NCBI GenBank assembly: GCA_048013815.1
Contig: CM106585.1
Location: 6,634,001 to 6,698,000 of the forward strand
Length of the DNA: 64,000 nt
Source of the DNA: Setoptus koraiensis
Taxonomy: Eukaryota > Arthropoda
Reading direction: 5' to 3'
Shown: positions 26,808 to 37,800 of the stretch, piece by piece
Position numbering within the stretch: the first letter of the stretch is position 1
Layout of the letters: the number at the start of each line of letters is the position of its first letter
Notes under the pieces: model-generated
The model's input: the letters and a program-made list of their open reading frames with translations, nothing else
Database searches by the model: none
What the model was told of the DNA's origin: nothing
Program-made: the position numbers and the translations under genes

Positions 26808-26901
26808 CAGCAGCAACAACAACAGCGACAACAGCAACAACAGCAACAACAGCAACAACAGCAACAACAGCAACAACAGCAACAACAGCAACAACGACAG
26901 C

Positions 26902-26941
<40 letters not shown>

Positions 26942-26976
26942 GCAACAACAACAGCGACGGCAACAACAACAACAGC
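26808..26976. repeat. long CAA/CAG triplet tract
   Basis: About 170 bp of nearly pure CAA and CAG triplets. The first half alternates CAACAACAG and the second half is mostly CAA. Open in several frames as poly-Gln, poly-Asn/Ser or poly-Thr, none of them joined to a conserved domain. Confidence 0.92.
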
Positions 26977-27273
26977 GGCATTAGCATAAGAGGCTCCATC
27001 TGGACATGATCATTTCCGCAACAAGCTCGCCCGACGGATTGTAATGGCTTAGGCGGCGCCACAGCCGCGGCCGGCTCGGAATTGGCACGGGCGAGCCCGG
27101 ATGGGATAGTTGGGGCCGGCCCAGAGTCGCTGGGCCAAACATTTTTGCTCGTTAGTAAGTCAACAAAGTGAGCGTGTCGTCTTGAGCGTGCCCCGGCCGG
27201 CCAGTCGGCCCGTCAGCGCAAACAGCGCTGGCAACTCAATCACTCGGTGCAGCGCGGACATTGCGCGAATTGC

Positions 27274-27313
27274 CGGCTTGTCGCGCGGGCATCGATGCCC
27301 GCGCGACAAGCCG
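27274..27313. repeat. perfect 40-bp palindrome with no spacer
   Basis: Bases 27274-27293 are followed directly by their exact reverse complement at 27294-27313. The centre is ATCGAT and the arms are GC-rich (CGCGCGGGC). The symmetry stops exactly at both ends (C on each side). Confidence 0.95.
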
Positions 27314-27372
27314 CCCGAGACCGTCATTAGATTGACTCGGTCACTTTATGCGCGGGCCCGTGTTTGCCCACT

Positions 27373-27406
27373 GTCGGACAACTATTGACGCCAATAGTTG
27401 TCTGAC
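27373..27406. repeat. inverted repeat, 15-bp stem, 4-nt loop
   Basis: Arms 27373-27387 and 27392-27406 are complementary with one mismatch, loop ACGC. It lies only 59 bp from the 40-bp palindrome. Confidence 0.88.
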
Positions 27407-29748
27407 GGTGCGCGCAAAGTGCGGTGCGCGCGGCCAGCGGCATCCGCTTCACGGGCGACACATCATTAGACTGGCTGGCTCGGGGGGAGGGGGTGGGGCA
27501 CAATGCGCGCCACTATGCCCGTGACAGTGTATGGACGATAGAGTGGCGTTGGGCGCCGAATTGATGGATCATATGGAGCACGATGATCAAGTAGTGGGCG
27601 GCCAATCAATGGGCCGGCGCTTTCATCTGGGCCGGCTCGGCGGCCGAGCGGCCGGGCCGGCGAAAAGCGCCCAAAGTCATGCAAGCGGCGCATATGCTTG
27701 TCGCGGAGGCGGCCATGTTTGTCGCAACTGTTTGCACGCTGTGTCGACTGTCGGTGATATATGTTTTGCCGCTTGCGACGCCATTGTGCGCGGCACAGTG
27801 TGCAGCCGGTCAGCCGAATCAAGCTGAGCCGGCCATTGTTGGGGCCCAACGCGGCACGCGACGGGCGCGGGCCGGAGTGAGGCAAGAGTTGCACGGTGAC
27901 ACGGCTAACAATGGCGGCGGCGGCAGCGGCAGCGGCGGGTTATCTCGCCGGCGCATCTCCGATTGGCCGGCAACTATTGGCGACACTGCCAGACGGCGAC
28001 TATAGCGACACTGGGGAGCGAAATGGCAGCCAGCCGAAATAAAATAACGCTCAGCGCGCGCCATGTAATCCAAAGCCGGCCCACTCACCTGGCGACCGGT
28101 GCGCTATAGGGGCGCCCGGTACGTCGCGCGGTGCGGCGCCTCGGATGCTGGCGGCGCTGCGGGGCCGGCGACAAAGGGGCCGCGGCGGCAGTCGGCGGCG
28201 CAGGGGCGCGCATCGGCAGCCGGCGAGCTGATAGTCATCGATCATAGGACAATCGTTTGCCAGGTAATTATGGCCGCGCGTCGTCATGAGTGCCGCCGCC
28301 GACTGTATTGCCACTTGAAAGTGACAGCAAACAGGTCGCCAGCTTAGCGAGTTAAGCCTCAAGTTGTTGCTGGCTGGCTGCCTGGCTGGCTGGCTTACGA
28401 ATTTCGGGGGCCCCCTTTCGAAGCCGCCCGTTCGAAGCTGCCCGTTCGAAGCCGCCGTTCGCCGGCGCGCCGGCATAATGTATCCGGGGCTGCACGTTAC
28501 GTAACGCGCGTACACGCGTTTCGTACAACTGCCAGCGCCAGATAACCGGCCAGCTAACCGTTAAAAGCTAACGGCCGCTAAGTGAGTCAGTTGAGGCCCA
28601 CAAACAAGGGCCGCGCACTCTTAATTGCGTGCACCCATTTCAGACTGTGCTCAGGCCCCAACAACACAGCGCCAAATAAACAAGCGCCCGGCCTTAATTA
28701 GCCGGCCCCCCGTTCTTCATCAATCGCCACACTGACCGCTGACCGCTGTGCAAGGGGGCGCTGGCAGTGTTTTGTCAGCGGGCCAGCGCCCGATGTGATC
28801 AATAATAATTAAATTTCCATAAGCTCACACATACTCGCTCGCACATTCGCTCACATACCCAGCTCGGCTCACAGCGGGCCCCAAATTGGCCCGACGCGAG
28901 CGCCAATCCAAGCGGCCAAGGTGAGCAAGCCTTCAACGGCCCGCTCCAATTAAAGACAAAAATGATGGAGCGAACGGATGGCACGTAGAAATAAAAATTG
29001 TAGAAAAACAGGCGCCAATTCGTAATTGAGCCGGCGAGTCGCGTTGAGCGGCGCGTTCGTGAGTGGCCCCTCGATTTGGCGACCGTGGCAACGTTGATGG
29101 CCGCCGGAGCGGTCCCGCCAATCGCTCGCCCAATTCGCGATTCGCGGCGGGTTTTGTTTTCGCGTCATATTGCCACCCCCCGTCGTATATTATATTGTCC
29201 GTTGTCAGCAGTCACCCTAAAACGGTCACTAATGCTGAGTGCGGAAAAGGGGGGGGGGCGAAAATTGGGCAAAACTGGCGACGGTCGGCGAAGACTTGCG
29301 GCCAAGAACCGGCTGCGCGAATTCGCCGGCCAGATATTGGCGGCATCTCGGGCGCCAGTATCGAGATGATTGCGCCGCGGGCAATCAAGTGCGGCCGACT
29401 TGCGGCCTGCCACTCCCACGCAGAGGCTCACAAGCTGGTGCCGGACCGGGGCCGCCGCGTATGGGGGCGGCGGGGATTAGTGTGATGCGACACACATTAT
29501 TATATTACATAATGCAGCGGTGTTACACACGCACAATGAAAATAAATACACACGCCTAATTGATTGGCAGCTTATTGTTTACTTACATGTGCTCGACGAT
29601 GGCACTATCGCTCATCGGGATGATGACGCAATTAAGAGATTTTAATTTTAATAGTCAATTTGTTTGTAGCAAGTGTGACACTGACAGTTGTTTATTGCTT
29701 GCGATAGGAAGCCGGTCGATATTGTTAGACACTCTGTTGTTATGTAGT

Positions 29749-29809
29749 CGTTGTTGGTGTAGTTGTTGTTGGTGTAGTTGTTGTTGTTGTTGCTGCTGCT
29801 GCTGCTGTC
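29749..29809. repeat. GTT/GCT triplet tract
   Basis: GTTGTTG(G) units pass into GCT triplets. This is the complement of a CAA/CAG tract. Confidence 0.85.
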
Positions 29810-31059
29810 GTCGGCAGTGGCAGTGGCCATAAACCGTTATTATGTAACATGCGATGACAGCGATTACGGTTAGTCGGGCGATTGTGGTTGGCACTTTTGA
29901 GGGCGACTATCCATTGATTACAAGCGCTGCGACTGGCTCAATGCGAACTAATGCGCCCCCATCGAGTGCGCGCTTGCGAGTGCTGCTTCGATTGGCGTAT
30001 AAAATTAAATCTAATCTCAATAATAATGATGATGATGATGTGATAACTCTCCATGCGACAACAGACGACGCTGGCGACCGTTCACTCGAGCACGAGTGCC
30101 TCAATCAACTGACGGGACAACTCGCGGGTCTCTATTTCGGGTTTGCGCGCGTTTGCTCGGGTTCGCTCGGGTTTGGTCGGGTTTGGTCGCGTTTGCTTCT
30201 CGTTGCTTGACACATATGAGTACGTGAGTGAGTGTATGGGTGCACGGGAGTGCAAGTCGGTCGCTGTCGTGGTAAATAATAAACAGACGCACGGTTGCTG
30301 GAAGAAGCCATCAACACACTCAATCTGTATGCACTTGTTCATCCGCCCTTTTGTGAGCTTGCCAACAACTTGCTCAGGTGAGTGCAGCCGCGAGTGGGGC
30401 GCCAATGGGGCTCGCTATCGCTGCTGTCTTGACGGCTGGCTGGCTGGTTGGCTGGTTGGCAATCGCACTTGAGCCAATCCAATGATCGCTCTAATGATTG
30501 GCGCAGCGTCAGCCTGCCCACTTATTCATCGGCGGTTACTCACGTCGGCGGCCGCTCGGGGCGCCTGCGCGCCGGCGCCCCAATGCACGCGCCCACTGGC
30601 AACACTGGCGCCCCCTCTCGCTTCCTCTGTCTGTGGGCCCGACCAACAAACCAAGCAACTCGCTCGCTCGATCGCGCTCCATTTCTCTCTCAGTCCGTCA
30701 GTCGATCTGTGCGCGTCAATCTGTCTATATCTGGCAGTCGCGATCTGCAGCCCAACTGACACACACTCTCTGTTGGGCGACCCGGACCGCGTTGGGCCGC
30801 GCATGGCGCCGTAATGGAGGGTCGGCCCCCGTCCGGCGGCCCGGCGGCATCGACGCCCGCACCGCCAGGCATATCATTTACGCTGCCGTGCGACACACAC
30901 GCTGGCGCATTACGGGGCGCCCAACGGCGGAGAGGGAGAGAGGGAGCGAGACAGGGAGCGATAGAGGGGGGCCAGGCGGCCGGTGCACAAAATCAAAACA
31001 TTTTTCGCAACAGTGGCCACAGTAATGAGATATTCAAGCCAGATAAGAGGTTACCTCTT

Positions 31060-31140
31060 TGTTGTTGTTGTTGTTTTCGCGGGCGATGTTGTTATTGGCG
31101 CTGTTGTTGTTGTCACTGGCGCTGTTGTCGGTGTTGCCGG
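31060..31140. repeat. interrupted GTTGTT tract
   Basis: Repeated GTTGTT blocks separated by GGCGCT-type words, showing expanded simple sequence without coding support. Confidence 0.7.
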
Positions 31141-31157
31141 TGTTCGCATATGCCGGC

Positions 31158-31174
31158 AACTCATAATGAGTTGT
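31158..31174. repeat. 17-bp perfect palindrome (1-nt centre)
   Basis: Arms CAACTCAT and ATGAGTTG flank a single A. It lies close to the inverted repeat at 31185-31254. Confidence 0.8.
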
Positions 31175-31184
31175 CATTGGCGGT

Positions 31185-31254
31185 CGCTAGGTGCGCTCGT
31201 TACTCTTTTCACTGTCACTGGGCGCCAAGTGGCACTGCTGAGGCGCACCTAGCG
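31185..31254. repeat. perfect inverted repeat, 12-bp arms, 46-nt spacer
   Basis: CGCTAGGTGCGC at 31185-31196 is matched exactly by GCGCACCTAGCG at 31243-31254. Confidence 0.85.
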
Positions 31255-31733
31255 ATTTTTCTGGCAGCGTGGCGCCATCTGTGGGCCGCGGGCGCAGTCT
31301 GGCCGCCAGACGGCGAGCCGTTTTGAATGAGCGAATCGGTTGGCGCCCCCTGTGTCCCATGCATGTACGTACATGCTGGCAATAGTCTGACGACTGCCGT
31401 AATGCAGTCAACGTGATCAGTCGTCAAAGAGTTACACAATTGGCCAATTCGACTCACACTCGAACAACGTTTGCTGCCGCTGCCGCTGCCACTGCCGTTG
31501 GCGCTGATGTGTCATAGATAGATGCCTCCTTCCACTGCGAGCTTGCCAGCTCGCTAGGCCAGCTCGCTAGCTTCGAGCCAGCTTGCCAGCGAGGCCCCCG
31601 CGCAGACTGTGGCTTCCAGGCGAGCGTTATTACACACACACGCCAGCCCGTCTGTCGGTCGCAGCAGCGACCCATAGAGCACACAATTTGATAAACATAC
31701 ATATACGTGCATGCAATCGCAATTGCAATGGCT

Positions 31734-31766
31734 CGTCTAGCTCGCTGGCAGCCAGCGAGCTAGACG
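31734..31766. repeat. 33-bp perfect palindrome (1-nt centre)
   Basis: The 16-bp arms (CGTCTAGCTCGCTGGC and its reverse complement) are centred on A31750. Related GCTAGC/GCTCGCTAG words occur just upstream at about 31540-31600, but not as a clean palindrome. Confidence 0.92.
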
Positions 31767-32348
31767 GCACGCAGAAGCGGCCCCTCCCGTATTTTGTCCT
31801 CTTTAAGAGACATCTCGCAGCGTGTGTGTGTGTGTGTGTGTGCGTCGTGCATGCGGATAGACGGGGCCGCGTAACGAGGCGAAACTGCAATCTCGCATCT
31901 CGCATGCACCGTGCGCATTTGTCTACTTGACTAGGGCTCAATCAATAGTAATCACATAATACGAAGCGCAGCGGCGGAAGGTTATTAGTGGGTGCGTGTG
32001 TGTGTGTGTGAGAGTTAGTTATTAATCATGCTAAATCTTGATGACTTGCGGTGTTGGACTGGCGAGTTATTGTCGGATTTATGACTCAATTTAACTACAC
32101 TTTGCCGGCTGCATTGCAGCGGCGGCAACAATGATATCAATTTGTTGTGGGCCCCCAGAAATGCCAATGGCGAGCTAATGTGCGCCTTCGCTCTCGCACA
32201 GCATCAACATTTCGCTGGCTGGCTGGCTAGCTGGCTTGGCGCGCCAGTGTCTTGGCGGCGCGCACACGCACTGGCGCACGCTGGCATATGGTCGGTGGTT
32301 GGCCTACAAAGGTTTTAGAGCGTCATTAATGTCGCAATTTGTTTGTTG

Positions 32349-32439
32349 TCATCGCTGCCGTTGCTGTTGTCGTCGTTGTTGGCGTCGTTGTTGGCGTCGT
32401 TGTTGGCGTAGTCGCCGTTGTTGTCGGTGGCGCTCGTTT
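32349..32439. repeat. interrupted GTTGTTGGC tandem tract
   Basis: Repeats of GTTGTTGGCGTC and similar units. A simple-sequence expansion. Confidence 0.75.
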
Positions 32440-32879
32440 GCGTTGTCGCTGTTGTGGCAGCGGCGCATAATGATTTCTAGCTTCGGCCGCGCTGGCCAAC
32501 ACTCGCAGGCTGGCCGGCGCAACAACCGCTATTATTAGGCACGCACTGCATTTCATCATGCACACACACACACACACACACGGCGACATTACTAGGCAAC
32601 AGCTAAACAAATAAATTTATTTTATCACCAACAACAATCGCCCCCGCTCCGCGCTCGCACTTTGCACTGCACACTGCGTACGACACACTACGCACGACGC
32701 ACGACACACCGCATACTACGCACTGTGTGGCACAAAGTGTGAGGCAGGGTGCAGATCGGCACAGATTTGTGCCGTCGCCCGTGTGTCCCCGTCTGTCAGT
32801 CGTTGCGCGCGACCGTGGCCCGTGCGCGCACCTATTGATTTTACCTAATGAATGTGTATCAACGACTGGCTAATACTCC

Positions 32880-32913
<34 letters not shown>

Positions 32914-34174
32914 TTTTCGGCATCATTAGTGCGCAGGAGCTTGCACGGGGCCAACGCCAACGCGCCGGCTGTGCAAAGAATTGATTTGCACTCGCCCGAC
33001 AAACAGCAACAAGAGAACGCTCACCTGTCATCGCGTCACTCCATCAAACTCAACCCGAGTTCACCTGTGAGTGTGTGCGTGTCGCACGAACACGTCACTG
33101 TTGTCGCGCCGACAATTGTGAGTAGCCCCCGCAAAAGCGTTCTCGCCAAGGTTATTTTGCGCGCTGCGTGCAGTGCAACGCAATGCATGGCACAAGCGGC
33201 ACAGGTGAGGGGGGGCAGCATCCACTTACTTTGTTTGTGTTGCCATACGAGAACATATTCATTAGGCGCGCCTCTCACGGACATTTGACGAGTCACACAC
33301 GGCGGCGGCGCCGCCGGTAGCGCCGCCAACACAAGCGATATTAATCGAGCGAGTCGCCACTTGGCCGGGCCAGCTCGGCCTAATTGAGCGAACGTGGCCG
33401 GCCGCCGTCCGATCGCCGCCAAGATGGCCGCCGCTCTCGTCGCGACATTTGTATCTAATCTTGATAATCTTGCGCACACACACACGCACAAATCTAGCCC
33501 AGACCTAGATTATCTAGGGCGACGGTCGCAACGGCGGCACATTCGGGCATTTGCATCAACATCCGGCCAGCTCACAGCGCATAGCGAGGCAGAGGGGGAG
33601 AGAGAGGGAGAGAGCGAGAGCAAGACTAAACTGTTCAAAACGGTCGGTCACGTTGGACGCGTTTGCTCTACTTTTGTCGCACTCGCAGTGACAAGCGGCC
33701 GACTGACGAGTACAGCACAAGTGCGCAGCAACACCCACACCGGGCGCGCACAGCGACGCGGCCTCGCAATCAATAGATCGCGCGCACATTTTGCAGCAGG
33801 CGGCAGAGTTGGGCGCAGGCACTGTGTTGAGCGCGTTTGTGATTGCGTGCCGCGCACCGAGGCCGCTCGCCCTCTCGCTCTCGTTTGACGATCGCCAGTC
33901 GCCTTCACCTGCGAAACTACACTGTATTTTACCTGTGTATTGTGTTGTGCATTGTTCGCATAGTTCACGTATGAGTGAAAATTGCCTTTCATTGCTGATT
34001 AATGAACGGCACACATTGCATCGCTGCAAAGCCATCGCTGGCGGCACAACACATGCTGGACAAGACACAGGTGAAACGAGCGTCGATGATTGGGCATCAC
34101 AGCGTTTGGGCATATGGATTTCATTTTATCGATTGGGCAGTTCATAGATTTTTGTATCGGCGGCCCTGGGCGCC

Positions 34175-34255
34175 ATTGTGGGTGTTATTGTTGTGGGTAC
34201 TATTGTGGGTATCATTGTGGGTACTATTGTGGGTATCATTGTGGGTACTATTGGG
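34175..34255. repeat. 12-bp repeat with a 24-bp higher-order unit
   Basis: GTGGGTACTATT and GTGGGTATCATT alternate, giving a 24-bp period over the basic 12-bp unit. The plus frame reads as a hydrophobic Trp-Val-Leu-Leu repeat, which is judged an artefact. Confidence 0.85.
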
Positions 34256-34629
34256 AGGCTCGCAAATTGTGAGTCACAATGCGAGTGAACACTTTGTAGC
34301 GATTAGAAAGCACACTCGCGGACGTTGCGGAAACTACTCGTCGAGCACGCAAGCGGCGCTGTGCAGCGAGCGTGTGCTGTGTGTGTTTAGCTCACGCTGC
34401 TGCTGCTGTCGCCAGTGTGTGCTCACTGTGAGCGGGGGCAGGGGAAGGGAGCGTCATACTTTTTTCGCACAGAATCAGATGATTCGATTGCAGTATTGAG
34501 GGGAACAGTCGCTGTGTGTGTGTGTGTGCATAGCTCAAGGTTTTGTCATCATCACTGTTGTTGTGTGGATAGACCGCAGAAAATTATAATTATATTTGCA
34601 CTGCTAGCACCATACTGTATCATATACTC

Positions 34630-34700
34630 ATTATTATCTCTATTATTATTACTATTATTATTACTATTATCACATTATTATATTATTATCTTATTATCTC
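34630..34700. repeat. ATT/ATC-rich microsatellite
   Basis: TTATTATTACTATTA-type simple sequence. It marks the change from the GC-rich left tract to the AT-richer gene block. Confidence 0.85.
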
Positions 34701-34813
34701 ACCATAACTAGCACCACTGTATACTATTGTATTACTATCATTAATATTATTACCAATACCATTACAATTGCTACTATTGCCACCGCCGCCGCCGCCATAC
34801 AATACAACTGATA

Positions 34814-34877
34814 CCACCAGCAACGTCAACCAACCACCAGCAACGTCAACCAACCACCAGCAACGTCAACCAACCAC
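34814..34877. repeat. 20-bp tandem repeat just upstream of NPC1
   Basis: About 3.2 perfect copies of a 20-bp unit (CAACGTCAACCAACCACCAG) end 11 bp before the NPC1 start codon. They probably lie in its 5' leader or core promoter. Confidence 0.92.
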
Positions 34878-34888
34878 AAGATATCGTC

Positions 34889-37800
34889 ATGAATAGGCAC
34901 TATTTAAATATTATCAGCTTCGTGGCGGCTGTGGTAGGTGGCAGTCGACTGTGTGAGGCCGCCGCCACCGACAGGTGTGTCATGGGCTTCGAAACTTGTG
35001 GAAAAGTTGCCGGGCCCGCAGGAGACCTGCCAGTTCCTTGTACCCGCGACGGACCCCCGCAAATAGTTAAAAATGGTTCCCTCCTAAACCAATTAGACGC
35101 TCTTGTGCCATCACTTAATGTTTCGAGAGACAGCCCGCTTTGTTGTAATGATCAACAAATCAGCGATTTCATCGATGGAATGGCCCAGGCAAAGGCTCTA
35201 TTGGGTTCCTGTCCGTCTTGTTTAGTCAATTTTGCTTCCCTATTTGGCCAATTAATTTGCAACCCAAACCAAGCACAATTCATACAGATACTAGACAGGT
35301 CGAAATACAATGATAAATTCGCAGTTGATAGAATTCAATACAACATAAGCGAACAGTTTATTCAGGCCCTATTTAATTCATGTAAAAATGTAATATACCC
35401 ACAAGCGCAATCTCCCGCACTATGGTTAATGTGTGGCGATACTTGTGATGCTCACGAACTAGTTGAACATTTAGGCATTAAGGGTTTATCGCCCTTTGAT
35501 ATTAACTACAAATATGAGCTATCAAATAACATTCCGGATAATTTAATACCGTTGAATTGCACTAAAAGCGTTGCAGACACCTATCCAAGGTTACGTTCAA
35601 TCTATCCATATCGTTGTAGTTATGTTGATTGCGAGAAACAACTAGATCCCAGTATCTATCCACAACCAACGCCTATTTGGACAATATTCAACATTGATGG
35701 AGCCTTCATAATAATGGGCTTAATTTACTTAATTCTAGCCACCGCCACTGTATTGTCATTCTACTTAACCAAAAAATTTAAACATACTCCAAGATTAGAA
35801 CAGATATCAGAGGAAGAAACGCACACAGAGCTTGATACTAGAGCTTCCAACTATAAAATTGACGCCTATCTAAAATTTGTCTTCGCCCGTTGGGCACTAT
35901 TTTGTGCTCATTATGCAACCCTCGTCATTCTAGTCGGCCTTGCTGCAGTTACATTAAGCTGTGTCGGCTTAACTAAATTACAAGTCCTTACAGATCCTGT
36001 TAATCTCTGGTCACAACCGGATAGTCGCACACACCAAGAGAAAACTTATTACGAAAAAACATTTGGACCATTTTACAGGATTGAACAAGTCATTATTTAT
36101 CCTAGTAACGGCGCCAAACCTTGGTTATCCGACAATGGCAAAAATTTCACTACTCTCTTCCAGAGGGACTTCCTCAAATCAGTTCTTAGTTATCAGAATT
36201 CAGTAATCAACTTGGAAGCAAAAGTCGATGATAATCTAGTCAAACTAAATGATATCTGCCTACAACCTCTTGGAAATGGCATTTGCTCTATTCAATCGCC
36301 CCTAGGCTGGTTTCAAGACAACGCTACAAATTTTGATTTGAATAACTCATCCGACACTGCCTACCTTCGTCATTTTTCTGAGTGCTTCCAAAACGCCTAT
36401 AACCCATCTGATTACAATTATGGCAAATTATCCTGCCTCGGTTCCTACAAAGGACCTATATTCCCTCATGTTGCATTGGCAGGCTATCCAAATACATCTC
36501 CTGCACCATATTCGGAAGCAACTGCCATGGTGATCACTTTACCCGTCAAAAATGAATATAATCCTGAGTACAATAAGAAAGCTAAGGCCTGGGAGAAAGA
36601 ATTCATCAACTTCACATTAAGCTATTCCGATCCAAACCTACGTATTGCCTTTTATTCGGAGAGAAGTATAGAGGATGAGATAGAACGACAAAGTCAGTCG
36701 GATATTATCACTATAGCTGTCTCTTACTTGGTGATGTTTGCTTATGTGGCAATAAGTCTAGGTAAATCAACCAACCTCAAAAACTTCCTGATTGAATCTA
36801 GGATAGTACTTGGACTAAGCGGGGTACTAATAGTTTTGGCCAGTGTACTTACATCGATAGGCATACTAAGCTATTTTGGAGTGCCTGCCACTCTCATCAT
36901 CATCGAAGTTATACCTTTCCTTGTTCTAGCAGTCGGAGTCGACAATATATTTATTCTAGTTCAAGCTCTACAGAGAAGCACCCATAAGTTAAATGAGTCA
37001 GTCGAAGAGCGCATAGCACGCGTGGTTGGTGATGTTGCTCCATCTTTACTACTAGCATCTTTATCGGAATCAGCCTGTTTTCTTATTGGAACACTCACGC
37101 CTATGCCGGCGGTAAGAGTATTTGCATTGACAGCTTCACTCGCCCTATTTATTGACTTCGTTCTTCAAATGACCGTATTTGTCGCTCTTCTCACACTAGA
37201 TGCCCGACGACAACTATCAGGACGCTACGACCTAATCTGTTGCATAACAGCTTCAAAAACTAATCAAGCCTCCTTAATTGATCCAGTCGTAGGTGATAAC
37301 GCCTCTTCAAGCAGCCGTGGAGGAAACCAGGATATTTTATACCAACTGTTTGAAAATCATATTGCACCAACTTTACTGAAACCAAGTTTTCGCCTAATTG
37401 CCATGATCATCTTCCAAACCTGGTCTTGTCTATCTATAGCTGTCATACATCGGATAGATGTAGGTCTAGATCAGACAATGACTGTACCAGATGACTCATA
37501 TATTTTAGACTACTTTAACGCACAACGTGAAGATTTGAGAGTGGGTCCACCTGTATTTTTCGTAGTCAAAAAAGGATTAGATTACAGCAACCAAAATGAA
37601 TCCAATTTGATATGTTCTTCTTCCGGATGTGCTCCAACATCTCTGCTAGCACAAATATCAGAGGCAAGTAAGTTGTCTAACATCAGTTATATTTCAACAC
37701 CTGCTACTTCTTGGTACGACGACTACGTTTCTTGGGCATTAACTAATGACTGTTGTAGAACCTACGCAAATGGAAGTTTTTGCCCCTCCACAGAAAAGAA

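Larger units (their letters stand above)
16180..34613. other. GC-rich tract without a supportable gene (right part)
   Basis: No conserved protein was recognised. The many long open frames at 16-34 kb overlap on several frames and strands and encode Arg/Ala/Pro-rich or homopolymeric peptides. The stretch carries most of the short-loop inverted repeats listed below. It also holds several 18-20 bp minisatellites, CAA/CAG and GTT triplet tracts, and GT/CA microsatellites at 31821-31842, 32563-32582 and 32881-32910. It may hold regulatory DNA for a neighbouring gene, but nothing in the sequence proves this. Confidence 0.55.

Noticed and set aside
33556-34113. Minus-strand cysteine-rich frame of 185 residues with CxxC pairs
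   Set aside because: No regular zinc-finger or disulphide pattern, no signal peptide and no coding bias. Overlaps other random frames.
34090-34272. Hydrophobic Trp-Val-Leu repeat frame that looks membrane-like
   Set aside because: It is the translation of a 12/24-bp GTGGGTACTATT minisatellite.
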